From an uncultured bacterium (GTDB lineage Bacteria > Patescibacteria > Microgenomatia > Levybacterales > UBA12049), in contig CAMPGJ010000048.1 of assembly GCA_946885425.1 (NCBI GenBank), forward strand, positions 1-8,053: a stretch of 8,053 nt of DNA, read 5' to 3'. The notes under the pieces were generated by a model. That model had not been told where the DNA came from, searched no databases, and saw nothing but the letters and a program-made list of their open reading frames with translations. A program made the position numbers and the translations under genes. The stretch's first letter is position 1, and each line of letters starts with the position of its first letter. Below are positions 1-5,709 of this stretch, in pieces.

Positions 1-1
1 T

Positions 2-343
2 GTTTCTCAGGGGCATCAGCAGCAAAAGATAACATATTATCCTATTGGGTTTAGTGGAGATGCAATTAGTAAAAAGATATCCACTCGCTTTGGAAGTTCA
101 ATTGGGGGCTCTTTTGGAGAAGAAGGTGTTAATGAGCCAGTTATGCGGGAGCTTGCCGCGCTGGGCGGAGGTAAATACTATTATGCTCCCACGAACGCGG
201 ATCTGGAAAATGTATTACATGAATTGGGTGTCTCTCTTATCTGTGATCAGCAGCAATCAGCTCCTATAATTTCTCAGCCTCCTCAACAAGTATCACAGCC
301 TGTCGTGCCTATTGCTGCTCCAGTTACATCTATAGCTCCATAG
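2..343 (+). CDS. C-terminal part of a von Willebrand factor A-type domain protein (5' partial)
   Basis: The open frame enters from the left edge and ends at TAG 341-343, leaving 113 visible residues. The segment ELAALGGGKYYYAPTNADLE, followed by a short amphipathic helix (NVLHELGVSLIC), resembles the closing strand and last helix of vWA domains, where a G-G-x-Y/F-x-A element precedes an acidic helix. The MIDAS motif (DxSxS) would lie upstream and cannot be seen, so metal binding is untested. After a single Cys the chain ends in a Gln/Pro/Val-rich tail of about 30 residues, probably disordered. In CPR bacteria vWA proteins are often secreted or membrane-anchored adhesion or pilus-associated proteins; that role is inference here. 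An internal ATG at 143 is not needed as a start because the frame is open to the edge. The next gene starts 36 bases downstream, so the two may be co-transcribed. Confidence 0.6.
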   Translation, partial: VSQGHQQQKITYYPIGFSGDAISKKISTRFGSSIGGSFGEEGVNEPVMRELAALGGGKYYYAPTNADLENVLHELGVSLICDQQQSAPIISQPPQQVSQPVVPIAAPVTSIAP

Positions 344-365
344 AGAGCCAATTACGAATCATCTT

Positions 366-373
366 AAGGAAGG
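366..373 (+). promoter_or_regulatory. Shine-Dalgarno sequence of the BHMT-like gene
   Basis: AAGGAAGG ends 6 bases before ATG 380, a good anti-SD match at good spacing. It supports this start and contrasts with topA and the RNA methyltransferase gene, which have no clear SD and very short inferred leaders. This gene is therefore probably translated from an upstream, longer transcript. Confidence 0.7.
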
Positions 374-379
374 GTATAT

Positions 380-1402
380 ATGAATAAGAGTATCTTAAAT
401 CGATTACAACACGGGACTATGCTTGGGGCCGAGGGTTATTTATTTGAGCTGGAGCGGCGTGGTTATCTAAAAGCGGGAGCATATGTTCCTGAAGTGGTTT
501 TGGATCATCCTGATGCTCTGCGTGAACTGCACAGGGAATTTTTGCGAGCAGGATCAGAAGTCATGGTTGCGTTTACCTACTACGCTCATAGGAGCAAACT
601 GCGTGTCATAGGACGTGAAAAAGATCTGGAGCGAATGAATAGACAGGCGTTACAGATAGCCAGAGAGATCGCTAAAGAGGGAAATGCGTTCGTTGCAGGG
701 AATATATGCAATACATGGGAGTATGATCATAATGATAAAGATCGGACAGCCAAGATTGTCCGGGGGATGTACGAGGAACAGGTCAAATGGGCTGCTGAAG
801 AGGGTGCTGATTTTATTATTGCTGAGACGATTGAATATGTTGGGGAGGCTTTGATTGCGCTTGAGGTTATTAAAAAATATAACCTTCCTGCATTGGTAAC
901 GTTTGGAGCAACTTATGAAAAAAGTAAAGATGGGTATGATTGGATTGAAGGGTGTAAAATACTTGAAGCTGCTGGAGCAGATATTGTGGGATTTAATTGT
1001 ATCCGGGGGCCAGAAACAATGCTCCCGCTTCTTAAAAAATTGCGAAAAGCAGTGAAATGTCCTATTGCTGCCCAACCCGTACCATACCATACAACTAAGC
1101 GATTTCCTGCGTTTCAGTTCCTAAAATATCAAAAGAGAAATGCATTTCCATTGTATCTTGATCGCTTTGTTTGTACCCGGGCTGAAATGGCGGAGTTCGC
1201 TAAAGATGCAAAATCAGCAGGTGTTAATTATATCGGGATTTGTTGCGGGGCAGGACCGCACCATGTGCGCTCTATGGCTGAAGCATTACATATGACCGTT
1301 CCTGCAAGTAAATACTCACCAGACATGACACAGCATGGTTTGTTAGGTTCAGATACTGTAGTTAAAACATATGAAAAGAAATTTTTAAAAAAGTGGAAAT
1401 AA
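380..1402 (+). CDS. Betaine-homocysteine S-methyltransferase-like enzyme (S-methyl_trans family)
   Basis: This 340-residue protein matches the zinc-dependent homocysteine S-methyltransferase family, which moves a methyl group from a donor such as betaine or S-methylmethionine to homocysteine to make methionine. It spans the usual single TIM-barrel length. The three zinc ligands are visible: C207 in GFNC and C288/C289 in GICCG. Closeness to betaine enzymes (BHMT) rather than MmuM is suggested by the N-terminal block FELERRGYLKAG...PE, LHREFLRAGS with FTYYA near residues 51-69, E149 in AETIE (BHMT has AEYFE), and PYHTT followed by a Phe/Pro/Tyr-rich stretch before the CC motif. Deviations: the early Asp of the usual GDGG loop is replaced (GAEG, residues 16-19), and the Tyr after the conserved Glu is Thr. 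The methyl donor is therefore uncertain. The start is supported by AAGGAAGG. No other methionine-cycle gene is nearby, so its role in a CPR cell with limited biosynthesis is unclear. Confidence 0.85.
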   Translation: MNKSILNRLQHGTMLGAEGYLFELERRGYLKAGAYVPEVVLDHPDALRELHREFLRAGSEVMVAFTYYAHRSKLRVIGREKDLERMNRQALQIAREIAKEGNAFVAGNICNTWEYDHNDKDRTAKIVRGMYEEQVKWAAEEGADFIIAETIEYVGEALIALEVIKKYNLPALVTFGATYEKSKDGYDWIEGCKILEAAGADIVGFNCIRGPETMLPLLKKLRKAVKCPIAAQPVPYHTTKRFPAFQFLKYQKRNAFPLYLDRFVCTRAEMAEFAKDAKSAGVNYIGICCGAGPHHVRSMAEALHMTVPASKYSPDMTQHGLLGSDTVVKTYEKKFLKKWK

Positions 1403-1411
1403 GACTGCCTC

Positions 1412-1430
1412 TTGACACTCCAGGTATAAT
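1412..1430 (+). promoter_or_regulatory. Putative topA promoter with perfect -10 box
   Basis: A perfect TATAAT lies at 1425-1430, 25 bases before the topA ATG, giving an expected start of transcription near 1437 and a leader of about 19 nt. A perfect TTGACA lies at 1412-1417, but the spacer is only 7 bp instead of 16-18, so the two cannot work as an ordinary sigma-70 pair. The -10 is embedded in GGTATAATGT, the same string that precedes the RNA methyltransferase gene at 5032-5041. The -10 is convincing; the -35 assignment is not. Confidence 0.5.
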
Positions 1431-1455
1431 GTAGGCTAGAATTGTATATTAGTTT

Positions 1456-3519
1456 ATGAAGAATTTAGTTATTGTAGAATCTCCAACAAAAGCAAAGACA
1501 ATTTCCAAATTTTTGGGATCTGATTATGTAATCAAATTTTCCATGGGTCACATTATTGACTTACCTAAAAGTAAGCTGGGGATTGATGTGGCAAATAATT
1601 TCGCTCCACAATATCAGGTTATCGAAGATAAAGAAAAGATTATCGCAGAGCTTAAAAGTTTAGCAAAAAACGCTGATACCATCCTTCTCGCTACAGACCC
1701 TGACCGTGAAGGTGAAGCTATTTCAGCGAACATTCAGGATCTTTTACTGGATGCCAAAAGTAAAATATCTAAAGATAAGTTTAAACGCATTGTCTTTCAT
1801 GAAATTACTGAAGAAGCGATCAAGGAAGCATTACAGCATCCACGTGATGTAGATGCAAATTTGGTTGATGCTCAGACCGCACGAAGAGTGCTTGACCGTC
1901 TCGTGGGTTATCAGATCTCTCCAGTGCTCTGGAAGAAAGTCAGGAGAGGGCTGTCAGCGGGAAGAGTACAAAGTGTGGCGCTTAGGCTCATCGTTGAGCG
2001 GGAGCGCGAAATAGAAAAATTTGCCAAAGCTCAGTATTATACAATTCACGCTGTACTTGATAAGAAACAAGAGGTGAGAAGTAAGAAGCCAGGAATTGAG
2101 TTTGAATTAATTGAGATCAACAGAGAAAAGTTAGAGAAGCAAGAGAAATATACGTTATATGATGGTGATTATACAGTTACCCGTACAACTATTAGTGCTA
2201 AAGAGAACGCAGATAAGATCGTTTCTGACTTTGCAAAACTTACATTTCTTGTTGCTGATGTGATACAACGACAGATGAAGCGGAGTCCTAATGCGCCATT
2301 CACGACGTCCACTTTGCAGCAGGAAGCATCCCGGCGATATGGTTTTTCTGGTAAAAGGACAATGAGCTTAGCACAAAAGCTCTATGAAGAAGGTTTTATT
2401 ACTTATCATAGAACTGACTCAGTGACAATTTCTCCGGTTGCTATTACCTCTTTTCGTAAGTTCATTGAAAAGAATTATGGGGAAAATTATGTTGCATCTT
2501 CAGTGAGGGTATTTGCAGGAAAGCAGAAATTGGCTCAGGAAGCTCACGAAGGTATCCGCCCGACAAAAGTTGCCGCTACTGATAAGGAAGTAGAGGGAGA
2601 ATTGGGAAAAGATTATGCCAAACTATATGAATTAATCTGGCGGCGGGCAGTTGCGTCACAAATGGCGGATGCCATAATTGAATCCACGAGTGTTCTTGTG
2701 GACTCTGAAGATAAGCAGTACCGTCTTAAGGCCAATGGATCAGTGCTTGTCTTTGATGGTTTTTTGAAACTGAATCCTCAGGCTTTAAAAGATACTCAAT
2801 TACCAAAGTTTGTGGCTCAAGAATCATTAGAACTGCAATCCGCAAGAGCTGATGAACATGAGACACTTCCACCACCACGTTATAATGATGCTTCAATTAT
2901 CGGTACGCTTGAGGATAAGGGTATTGGGAGGCCTTCTACATATGCGTCAATTATCTCCACGCTTGTTGATAGAGGTTATGTAGAGCGGGTTGAAAAAAGG
3001 TTTGAAACCACGCCGGTTGGTGCGGCAGTTAATGATTTTCTCGTAAAGAATTTTTCAGCGATTGATGATGTTCCATTCACCGCGCAGATGGAAGATGAGC
3101 TTGATAGAGTAGCTAATGGTGAAAAACAATGGATAGCAATGATGAGAGATTTCTATACTCCTTTTGAGAAGGCGCTGAATACGGTTGGAGAAGCAGATAG
3201 GGTGAAGATTGAAACCGAAGAGACTGATGAGCTTTGTCCTGTCTGTAATGCGCCTTTGATTATTAGACATGGAAAATTCGGTAAATTTCTTGCATGCAGC
3301 AAATTTCCTGAATGTAAGTTTACAAAGCCATTTGTTGAAACAACAAAACTACTTTGTCCAAAAGACGGTGGACAGGTGATTGTTAAGAAGACAAGAAAAG
3401 GGCGCAAATTCTACGGTTGCTCAAATTATCCAAATTGTGACTTCGCTGCATGGAAGATTGAAGATATTGTAGGGCAAGCAAAAACGCTGGCAAAGAAGAA
3501 AACCGATGAAGCCAAATGA
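1456..3519 (+). CDS. topA: DNA topoisomerase I (type IA)
   Basis: This 687-residue enzyme relaxes negatively supercoiled DNA by transient cleavage of one strand. The N-terminal TOPRIM domain begins NLVIVESPTKAKT (E8) and carries the metal-binding DPDRE cluster (D81, D83, E85). SAGRVQSVALRLI (167-179) is a conserved type IA motif, and the catalytic Tyr is Y317 in ITYHRTDS, where most bacteria have ITYMRTDS. The late core motif GIGRPSTYASII is present near 494-505. The C terminus has two zinc-ribbon-like repeats. The first keeps four Cys (CPVC ... CSKFPEC). The second reads CPKD ... CSNYPNC, so one Cys is Asp and zinc binding there is doubtful. Length is somewhat below that of longer homologues such as E. 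coli TopA, because the C-terminal repeats are few. ATG 1456 is the only start that keeps the full TOPRIM strand. There is no clear Shine-Dalgarno. It ends 41 bases before a convergent gene. Confidence 0.97.
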   Translation: MKNLVIVESPTKAKTISKFLGSDYVIKFSMGHIIDLPKSKLGIDVANNFAPQYQVIEDKEKIIAELKSLAKNADTILLATDPDREGEAISANIQDLLLDAKSKISKDKFKRIVFHEITEEAIKEALQHPRDVDANLVDAQTARRVLDRLVGYQISPVLWKKVRRGLSAGRVQSVALRLIVEREREIEKFAKAQYYTIHAVLDKKQEVRSKKPGIEFELIEINREKLEKQEKYTLYDGDYTVTRTTISAKENADKIVSDFAKLTFLVADVIQRQMKRSPNAPFTTSTLQQEASRRYGFSGKRTMSLAQKLYEEGFITYHRTDSVTISPVAITSFRKFIEKNYGENYVASSVRVFAGKQKLAQEAHEGIRPTKVAATDKEVEGELGKDYAKLYELIWRRAVASQMADAIIESTSVLVDSEDKQYRLKANGSVLVFDGFLKLNPQALKDTQLPKFVAQESLELQSARADEHETLPPPRYNDASIIGTLEDKGIGRPSTYASIISTLVDRGYVERVEKRFETTPVGAAVNDFLVKNFSAIDDVPFTAQMEDELDRVANGEKQWIAMMRDFYTPFEKALNTVGEADRVKIETEETDELCPVCNAPLIIRHGKFGKFLACSKFPECKFTKPFVETTKLLCPKDGGQVIVKKTRKGRKFYGCSNYPNCDFAAWKIEDIVGQAKTLAKKKTDEAK

Positions 3520-3556
3520 GTTGATAGTTGAGTCTGTTTGCAGGGTTGAGAGTTGA
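3520..3556. repeat. Short heptad-type repeat (GTTGAGA-like) between convergent genes
   Basis: The spacer between topA and the minus-strand gene contains degenerate 7-nt units of the form GTTGATA, GTTGAGT, GGTTGAG, AGTTGAA, interrupted by a CTGTTTGCAG stretch. No good GC hairpin with a U-tract is visible on either strand, so this is not a clear intrinsic terminator. It resembles a decayed form of the heptad-repeat palindrome at 5583-5708. Confidence 0.5.
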
Positions 3557-3560
3557 AAAA

Positions 3561-4151
3561 TTATTTAGTGAATTTAAAGGAGGCGAGGATCTGTTCGAAG
3601 TCTTCTTTGCTGAAATCTGGTTCTCCTTCAAAATAACTTAGCTCATATGTTTTTCCGTCCTGATATATTTCTACAAATATAATAAATTTTCCCTCAAGCA
3701 TCCCTTGTCCGTACCCACTTAATTCTTTTGCTGCTACTCCATTAACGACAATATCTTTTATAAGCGGTGTTTTGAAAAGATCCTTTGCTAAATCAATATT
3801 GTCTGCAACTTTATTCCCGCTGAAAATACCAATTTGCATACCCGTTGCTGGAGCATCAGGATCTGCAGGAGCATCATAAGAGCTAACTGAAACGATATCT
3901 GAGCTAATATTCTTCACCATGATTTGTGGAGGATGGTTGAGCTGAAATCCTTGGGTTTGATTTGTATATACGCCGTTTGTTTCCTGAGTAGTAGGATATG
4001 AACTCTGTCCTTCTGATTGTGAAGAAGGGGAGTCTTCTTGAGTTGGAGACTTGCCGCTAATTGCCGCGAGCACAAGAAGAAGAACAACGATTACAACTGC
4101 AAGCCCTATAAAAATCTGTTTACCTGAAAATGATGATAATTTAGTATTCAT
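3561..4151 (-). CDS. Small membrane-anchored hypothetical protein, second gene of pair
   Basis: The protein is 196 residues from ATG 4149-4151. The frame can be opened to a TTG at 4173-4175, but that would overlap the upstream gene by 23 bases. The ATG sits one base after that gene's TAA, which favours translational coupling and this start. Residues 13-32 form one hydrophobic segment (IFIGLAVVIVVLLLVLAAIS) after a short basic N terminus, followed by a Ser/Thr/Gln/Glu-rich linker and a globular domain of about 135 residues exposed outside the membrane. That domain opens with GVYTNQTQGFQLNHP, ends in an acidic helix-strand (FSKEDFEQILASFKF), and recalls the PsbP-like fold seen in many small bacterial surface proteins. 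The fold is inferred, not recognised by a motif. No catalytic residues or Cys are evident. It may be a diverged paralogue of the preceding gene, with the same anchor, linker and domain architecture. Function unknown. Confidence 0.8.
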   Translation of the reverse strand: MNTKLSSFSGKQIFIGLAVVIVVLLLVLAAISGKSPTQEDSPSSQSEGQSSYPTTQETNGVYTNQTQGFQLNHPPQIMVKNISSDIVSVSSYDAPADPDAPATGMQIGIFSGNKVADNIDLAKDLFKTPLIKDIVVNGVAAKELSGYGQGMLEGKFIIFVEIYQDGKTYELSYFEGEPDFSKEDFEQILASFKFTK

Positions 4152-4152
4152 A

Positions 4153-4956
4153 TTATTTAGCCGGACATGCTGCAAATTCGCAGTTTGGTCCTGTTCTTCC
4201 TACAGAAGAGCCATCAGGACATAGCTTGGCTTCCATTGTACACATTGTTTTTCTACCTGGTGTTACTGGTTCACTTTCCTGATTAAAGGTAATAGTGGAG
4301 AAAATCTGGTCAGTAAAAGGTTTGATAGTAGCCAGGTTTGTTTTTGTCTCGATAGTCATAATATATAAAATATTGTTATTGAGGGTATATATGACACTTG
4401 TTGGGTTTTTGCCGCATTGAGTATCAGCATATAGTTGAGCTGGCTGCTGTCCGTTAATTATTGATTCCGTGGGTTTCTCAGAAAAGATATTTGGACAAAA
4501 AGGATTCTGTGTTATCAAATTTTGCAGGGGTGCATTTCCTGCGACAGGTTTGAATGAGATTGTAAATAGAAATTCAGTGTTGTTTGGAAGATTTGTGGAT
4601 GCTAGTTGCACACTATTTTTAGAAGCATTTTCTTTCACAGTGTAGCCGTCTGGATATTTAAAGCTGAATTTGCCCCCCGGATTGTTATATAAATTCCAAT
4701 TTGATGTTGGATCAGAAGTAACTAGAGGGGTGATAGAAGGCTGTACAGCTGTGTTTTGGGCCGGAGAAGCAGTTTCATTAGTGTTATCGGTGCTTAATAC
4801 TTTTATGATACCGTAATCCATAACGCCAACGATAACCACTACTATAAAAAACCATTTTAACCATCCATATTTTTCAAACATGGTTGGTGCACGCAAAAGT
4901 TTTTTATGTGGAGCAGGAAGCTCAGCTTGTTTAAGTAAATTAATGCGGGCAGACAT
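4153..4956 (-). CDS. Membrane-anchored hypothetical protein with PsbP-like domain and Cys-rich CPDGS tail
   Basis: This 267-residue protein has a basic cytoplasmic N terminus of about 32 residues, one membrane segment at about 35-51 (WFFIVVVIVGVMDYGIIKV), a Ser/Thr/Pro linker to about 85, and an outside domain at about 86-225. The phrase FSFKYPDGYTVKEN near 98-110 and the final FTDQIFSTITF are typical of PsbP-like/DUF1795-type small domains. C154 and C181 may form a disulfide. The last 30 residues hold four Cys (C239, C246, C259, C264) in the motif C-x6-CPDGS-x-VGR-x-GPNCEFAAC, a short Cys module that recurs at the end of secreted bacterial proteins and has no established function. The start at ATG 4954-4956 fits a promoter just upstream; an internal Met27 would give a shorter cytoplasmic tail. 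It is the first gene of a two-gene unit with 3561-4151. Function unknown; a cell-surface role is inference. Confidence 0.83.
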   Translation of the reverse strand: MSARINLLKQAELPAPHKKLLRAPTMFEKYGWLKWFFIVVVIVGVMDYGIIKVLSTDNTNETASPAQNTAVQPSITPLVTSDPTSNWNLYNNPGGKFSFKYPDGYTVKENASKNSVQLASTNLPNNTEFLFTISFKPVAGNAPLQNLITQNPFCPNIFSEKPTESIINGQQPAQLYADTQCGKNPTSVIYTLNNNILYIMTIETKTNLATIKPFTDQIFSTITFNQESEPVTPGRKTMCTMEAKLCPDGSSVGRTGPNCEFAACPAK

Positions 4957-4976
4957 ATTATTTAAAACTCTTCTTT

Positions 4977-5005
4977 AGTATTCCAAAAATAATGATTTTG
5001 GTCAA
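4977..5005 (-). promoter_or_regulatory. Promoter of the minus-strand two-gene unit
   Basis: Read on the minus strand, TTGACC (5005-5000, five of six consensus bases) is followed after exactly 17 bp by AATACT (4982-4977, four of six). Transcription would begin near 4970, leaving a leader of about 14 nt before ATG 4956. An AAGAAGAG stretch lies too far upstream of the ATG to be a good Shine-Dalgarno and would be cut by the transcription start. Confidence 0.5.
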
Positions 5006-5030
5006 TAGGGAAGAGGAACGGTTTCACCTC

Positions 5031-5039
5031 TGGTATAAT
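5031..5039 (+). promoter_or_regulatory. Extended -10 promoter of the RNA methyltransferase gene
   Basis: TGGTATAAT is a perfect extended -10 element (TGn plus TATAAT). No good -35 lies 16-18 bp upstream. The expected transcription start is about 5046, two or three bases before ATG 5049, so the mRNA would be leaderless or nearly so. This placement also rules out the upstream in-frame ATG at 4992, which precedes the promoter. Confidence 0.6.
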
Positions 5040-5048
5040 GTCCTTATA

Positions 5049-5582
5049 ATGAAATTGGATGCAAAGGCGTTGCGGTTGAGTGAACCTACAGAGGAGCAGA
5101 AGAAGCTGATTAAGAAGAATCCGGTGTATATTATCGTTGATAATGTGCTGGATACATATAATATCGGCTCTATTTTCCGTTTGGCTGATGCCGTGGCTGT
5201 GACGAAAGTGTATCTTTGTGGCGGAACAGAGACACCACCTAATTCGCGTATTAAAAAGGCTTCAATTAATACGACGGAGTGGGTAGATTGGGAGTATGCA
5301 AAAGACTCGAAAGAAGCGATCACGAAACTTCGCGAAATGGTTCCAGATATTCAAATTGTGTCCATAGAGCAAAATGAGCGGAGTGTCCCTTATAACGAGA
5401 TTGAATATACATTTCCGGTAGCTCTCGTGATTGGACATGAGACTGATGGGGTATCGCAGGAGGCAATGGAAGCATCAGATTACATTGCAGAAATGCCGAT
5501 GTGGGGAGTGAATATTTCGCTCAATGTGATGGTGAGTTTGGGGATTATGCTTTATAAGGTTATGGAGAAACAGCCTAGGTAA
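5049..5582 (+). CDS. SpoU/TrmH-family RNA 2'-O-methyltransferase
   Basis: The 177-residue protein contains the three SPOUT-class motifs in order: motif 1 DNVLDTYNIGSIFRLADA with the catalytic-type Asn and Arg, motif 2 VALVIGHETDGVSQEAMEASD, and motif 3 EMPMWGVNISLNVMVSLGIM. These form the trefoil-knot SAM site of enzymes that methylate ribose 2'-OH in tRNA or rRNA. It is a minimal catalytic domain with about 20 N-terminal residues before it and no separate L30e-like RNA-binding domain, unlike RlmB or TsnR. That makes a tRNA target such as position 18 or 34 possible, but the target cannot be decided from sequence. The frame is open to an ATG at 4992, but that start would include the promoter in the coding region and add a low-quality 19-residue leader, so ATG 5049 is chosen. 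The gene is convergent with the peptidase gene downstream. Confidence 0.9.
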   Translation: MKLDAKALRLSEPTEEQKKLIKKNPVYIIVDNVLDTYNIGSIFRLADAVAVTKVYLCGGTETPPNSRIKKASINTTEWVDWEYAKDSKEAITKLREMVPDIQIVSIEQNERSVPYNEIEYTFPVALVIGHETDGVSQEAMEASDYIAEMPMWGVNISLNVMVSLGIMLYKVMEKQPR

Positions 5583-5708
5583 TCGGTTATCAGTTCTGTG
5601 TTTTCAGTTTTCAGATTAGAGTTAGCCAGTTTTCAGTCTGTCAGACCGAAAAACCGATAACTGATAAACCAAGTTCAGACAACTGACAACTGAAACCGAT
5701 AACTGAGA
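5583..5708. repeat. Imperfect 125-bp palindrome of heptad repeats between convergent genes
   Basis: The whole spacer between the methyltransferase stop and the peptidase stop is an imperfect inverted repeat. The left half is built of 7-nt units such as TTATCAG, TTTTCAG, TTTTCAG, and the right half of their complements such as AACTGAT, AACTGAC, AACTGAA, AACTGAG. CGGTTATCAGTT on the left answers AACTGATAAACC and ACCGATAACTGA on the right. The centre, 5629-5654, is a tight hairpin: GTCTG and CAGAC around one T, flanked by GTTTTC and GAAAAAC. It may help end transcription from both sides, but no classic U-tract terminator is present. No ORF or CRISPR-like spacing is found. Confidence 0.75.
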
Positions 5709-5709
5709 G

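Noticed and set aside
45..269. 74-codon plus-strand ORF near the left edge
   Set aside because: It overlaps the vWA frame, which is open to the window edge and matches a known domain ending.
650..1090. 146-codon minus-strand ORF opposite the BHMT-like gene
   Set aside because: It is antisense to a well-supported conserved coding frame, and its translation is rich in Phe/Ile/Ser/Cys without domain motifs.
4152..4175. TTG start giving a longer form of the second anchored protein
   Set aside because: It overlaps the upstream gene and has no SD, while the ATG one base after the upstream stop is a better coupled start.
4992..5048. N-terminal extension of the methyltransferase from ATG 4992
   Set aside because: It would contain the extended -10 promoter and adds residues without similarity to the family.
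5583..5708. CRISPR array
   Set aside because: Units are 7-nt, degenerate and mirror-symmetric; there are no constant 25-40 nt repeats separated by unique spacers and no cas genes.
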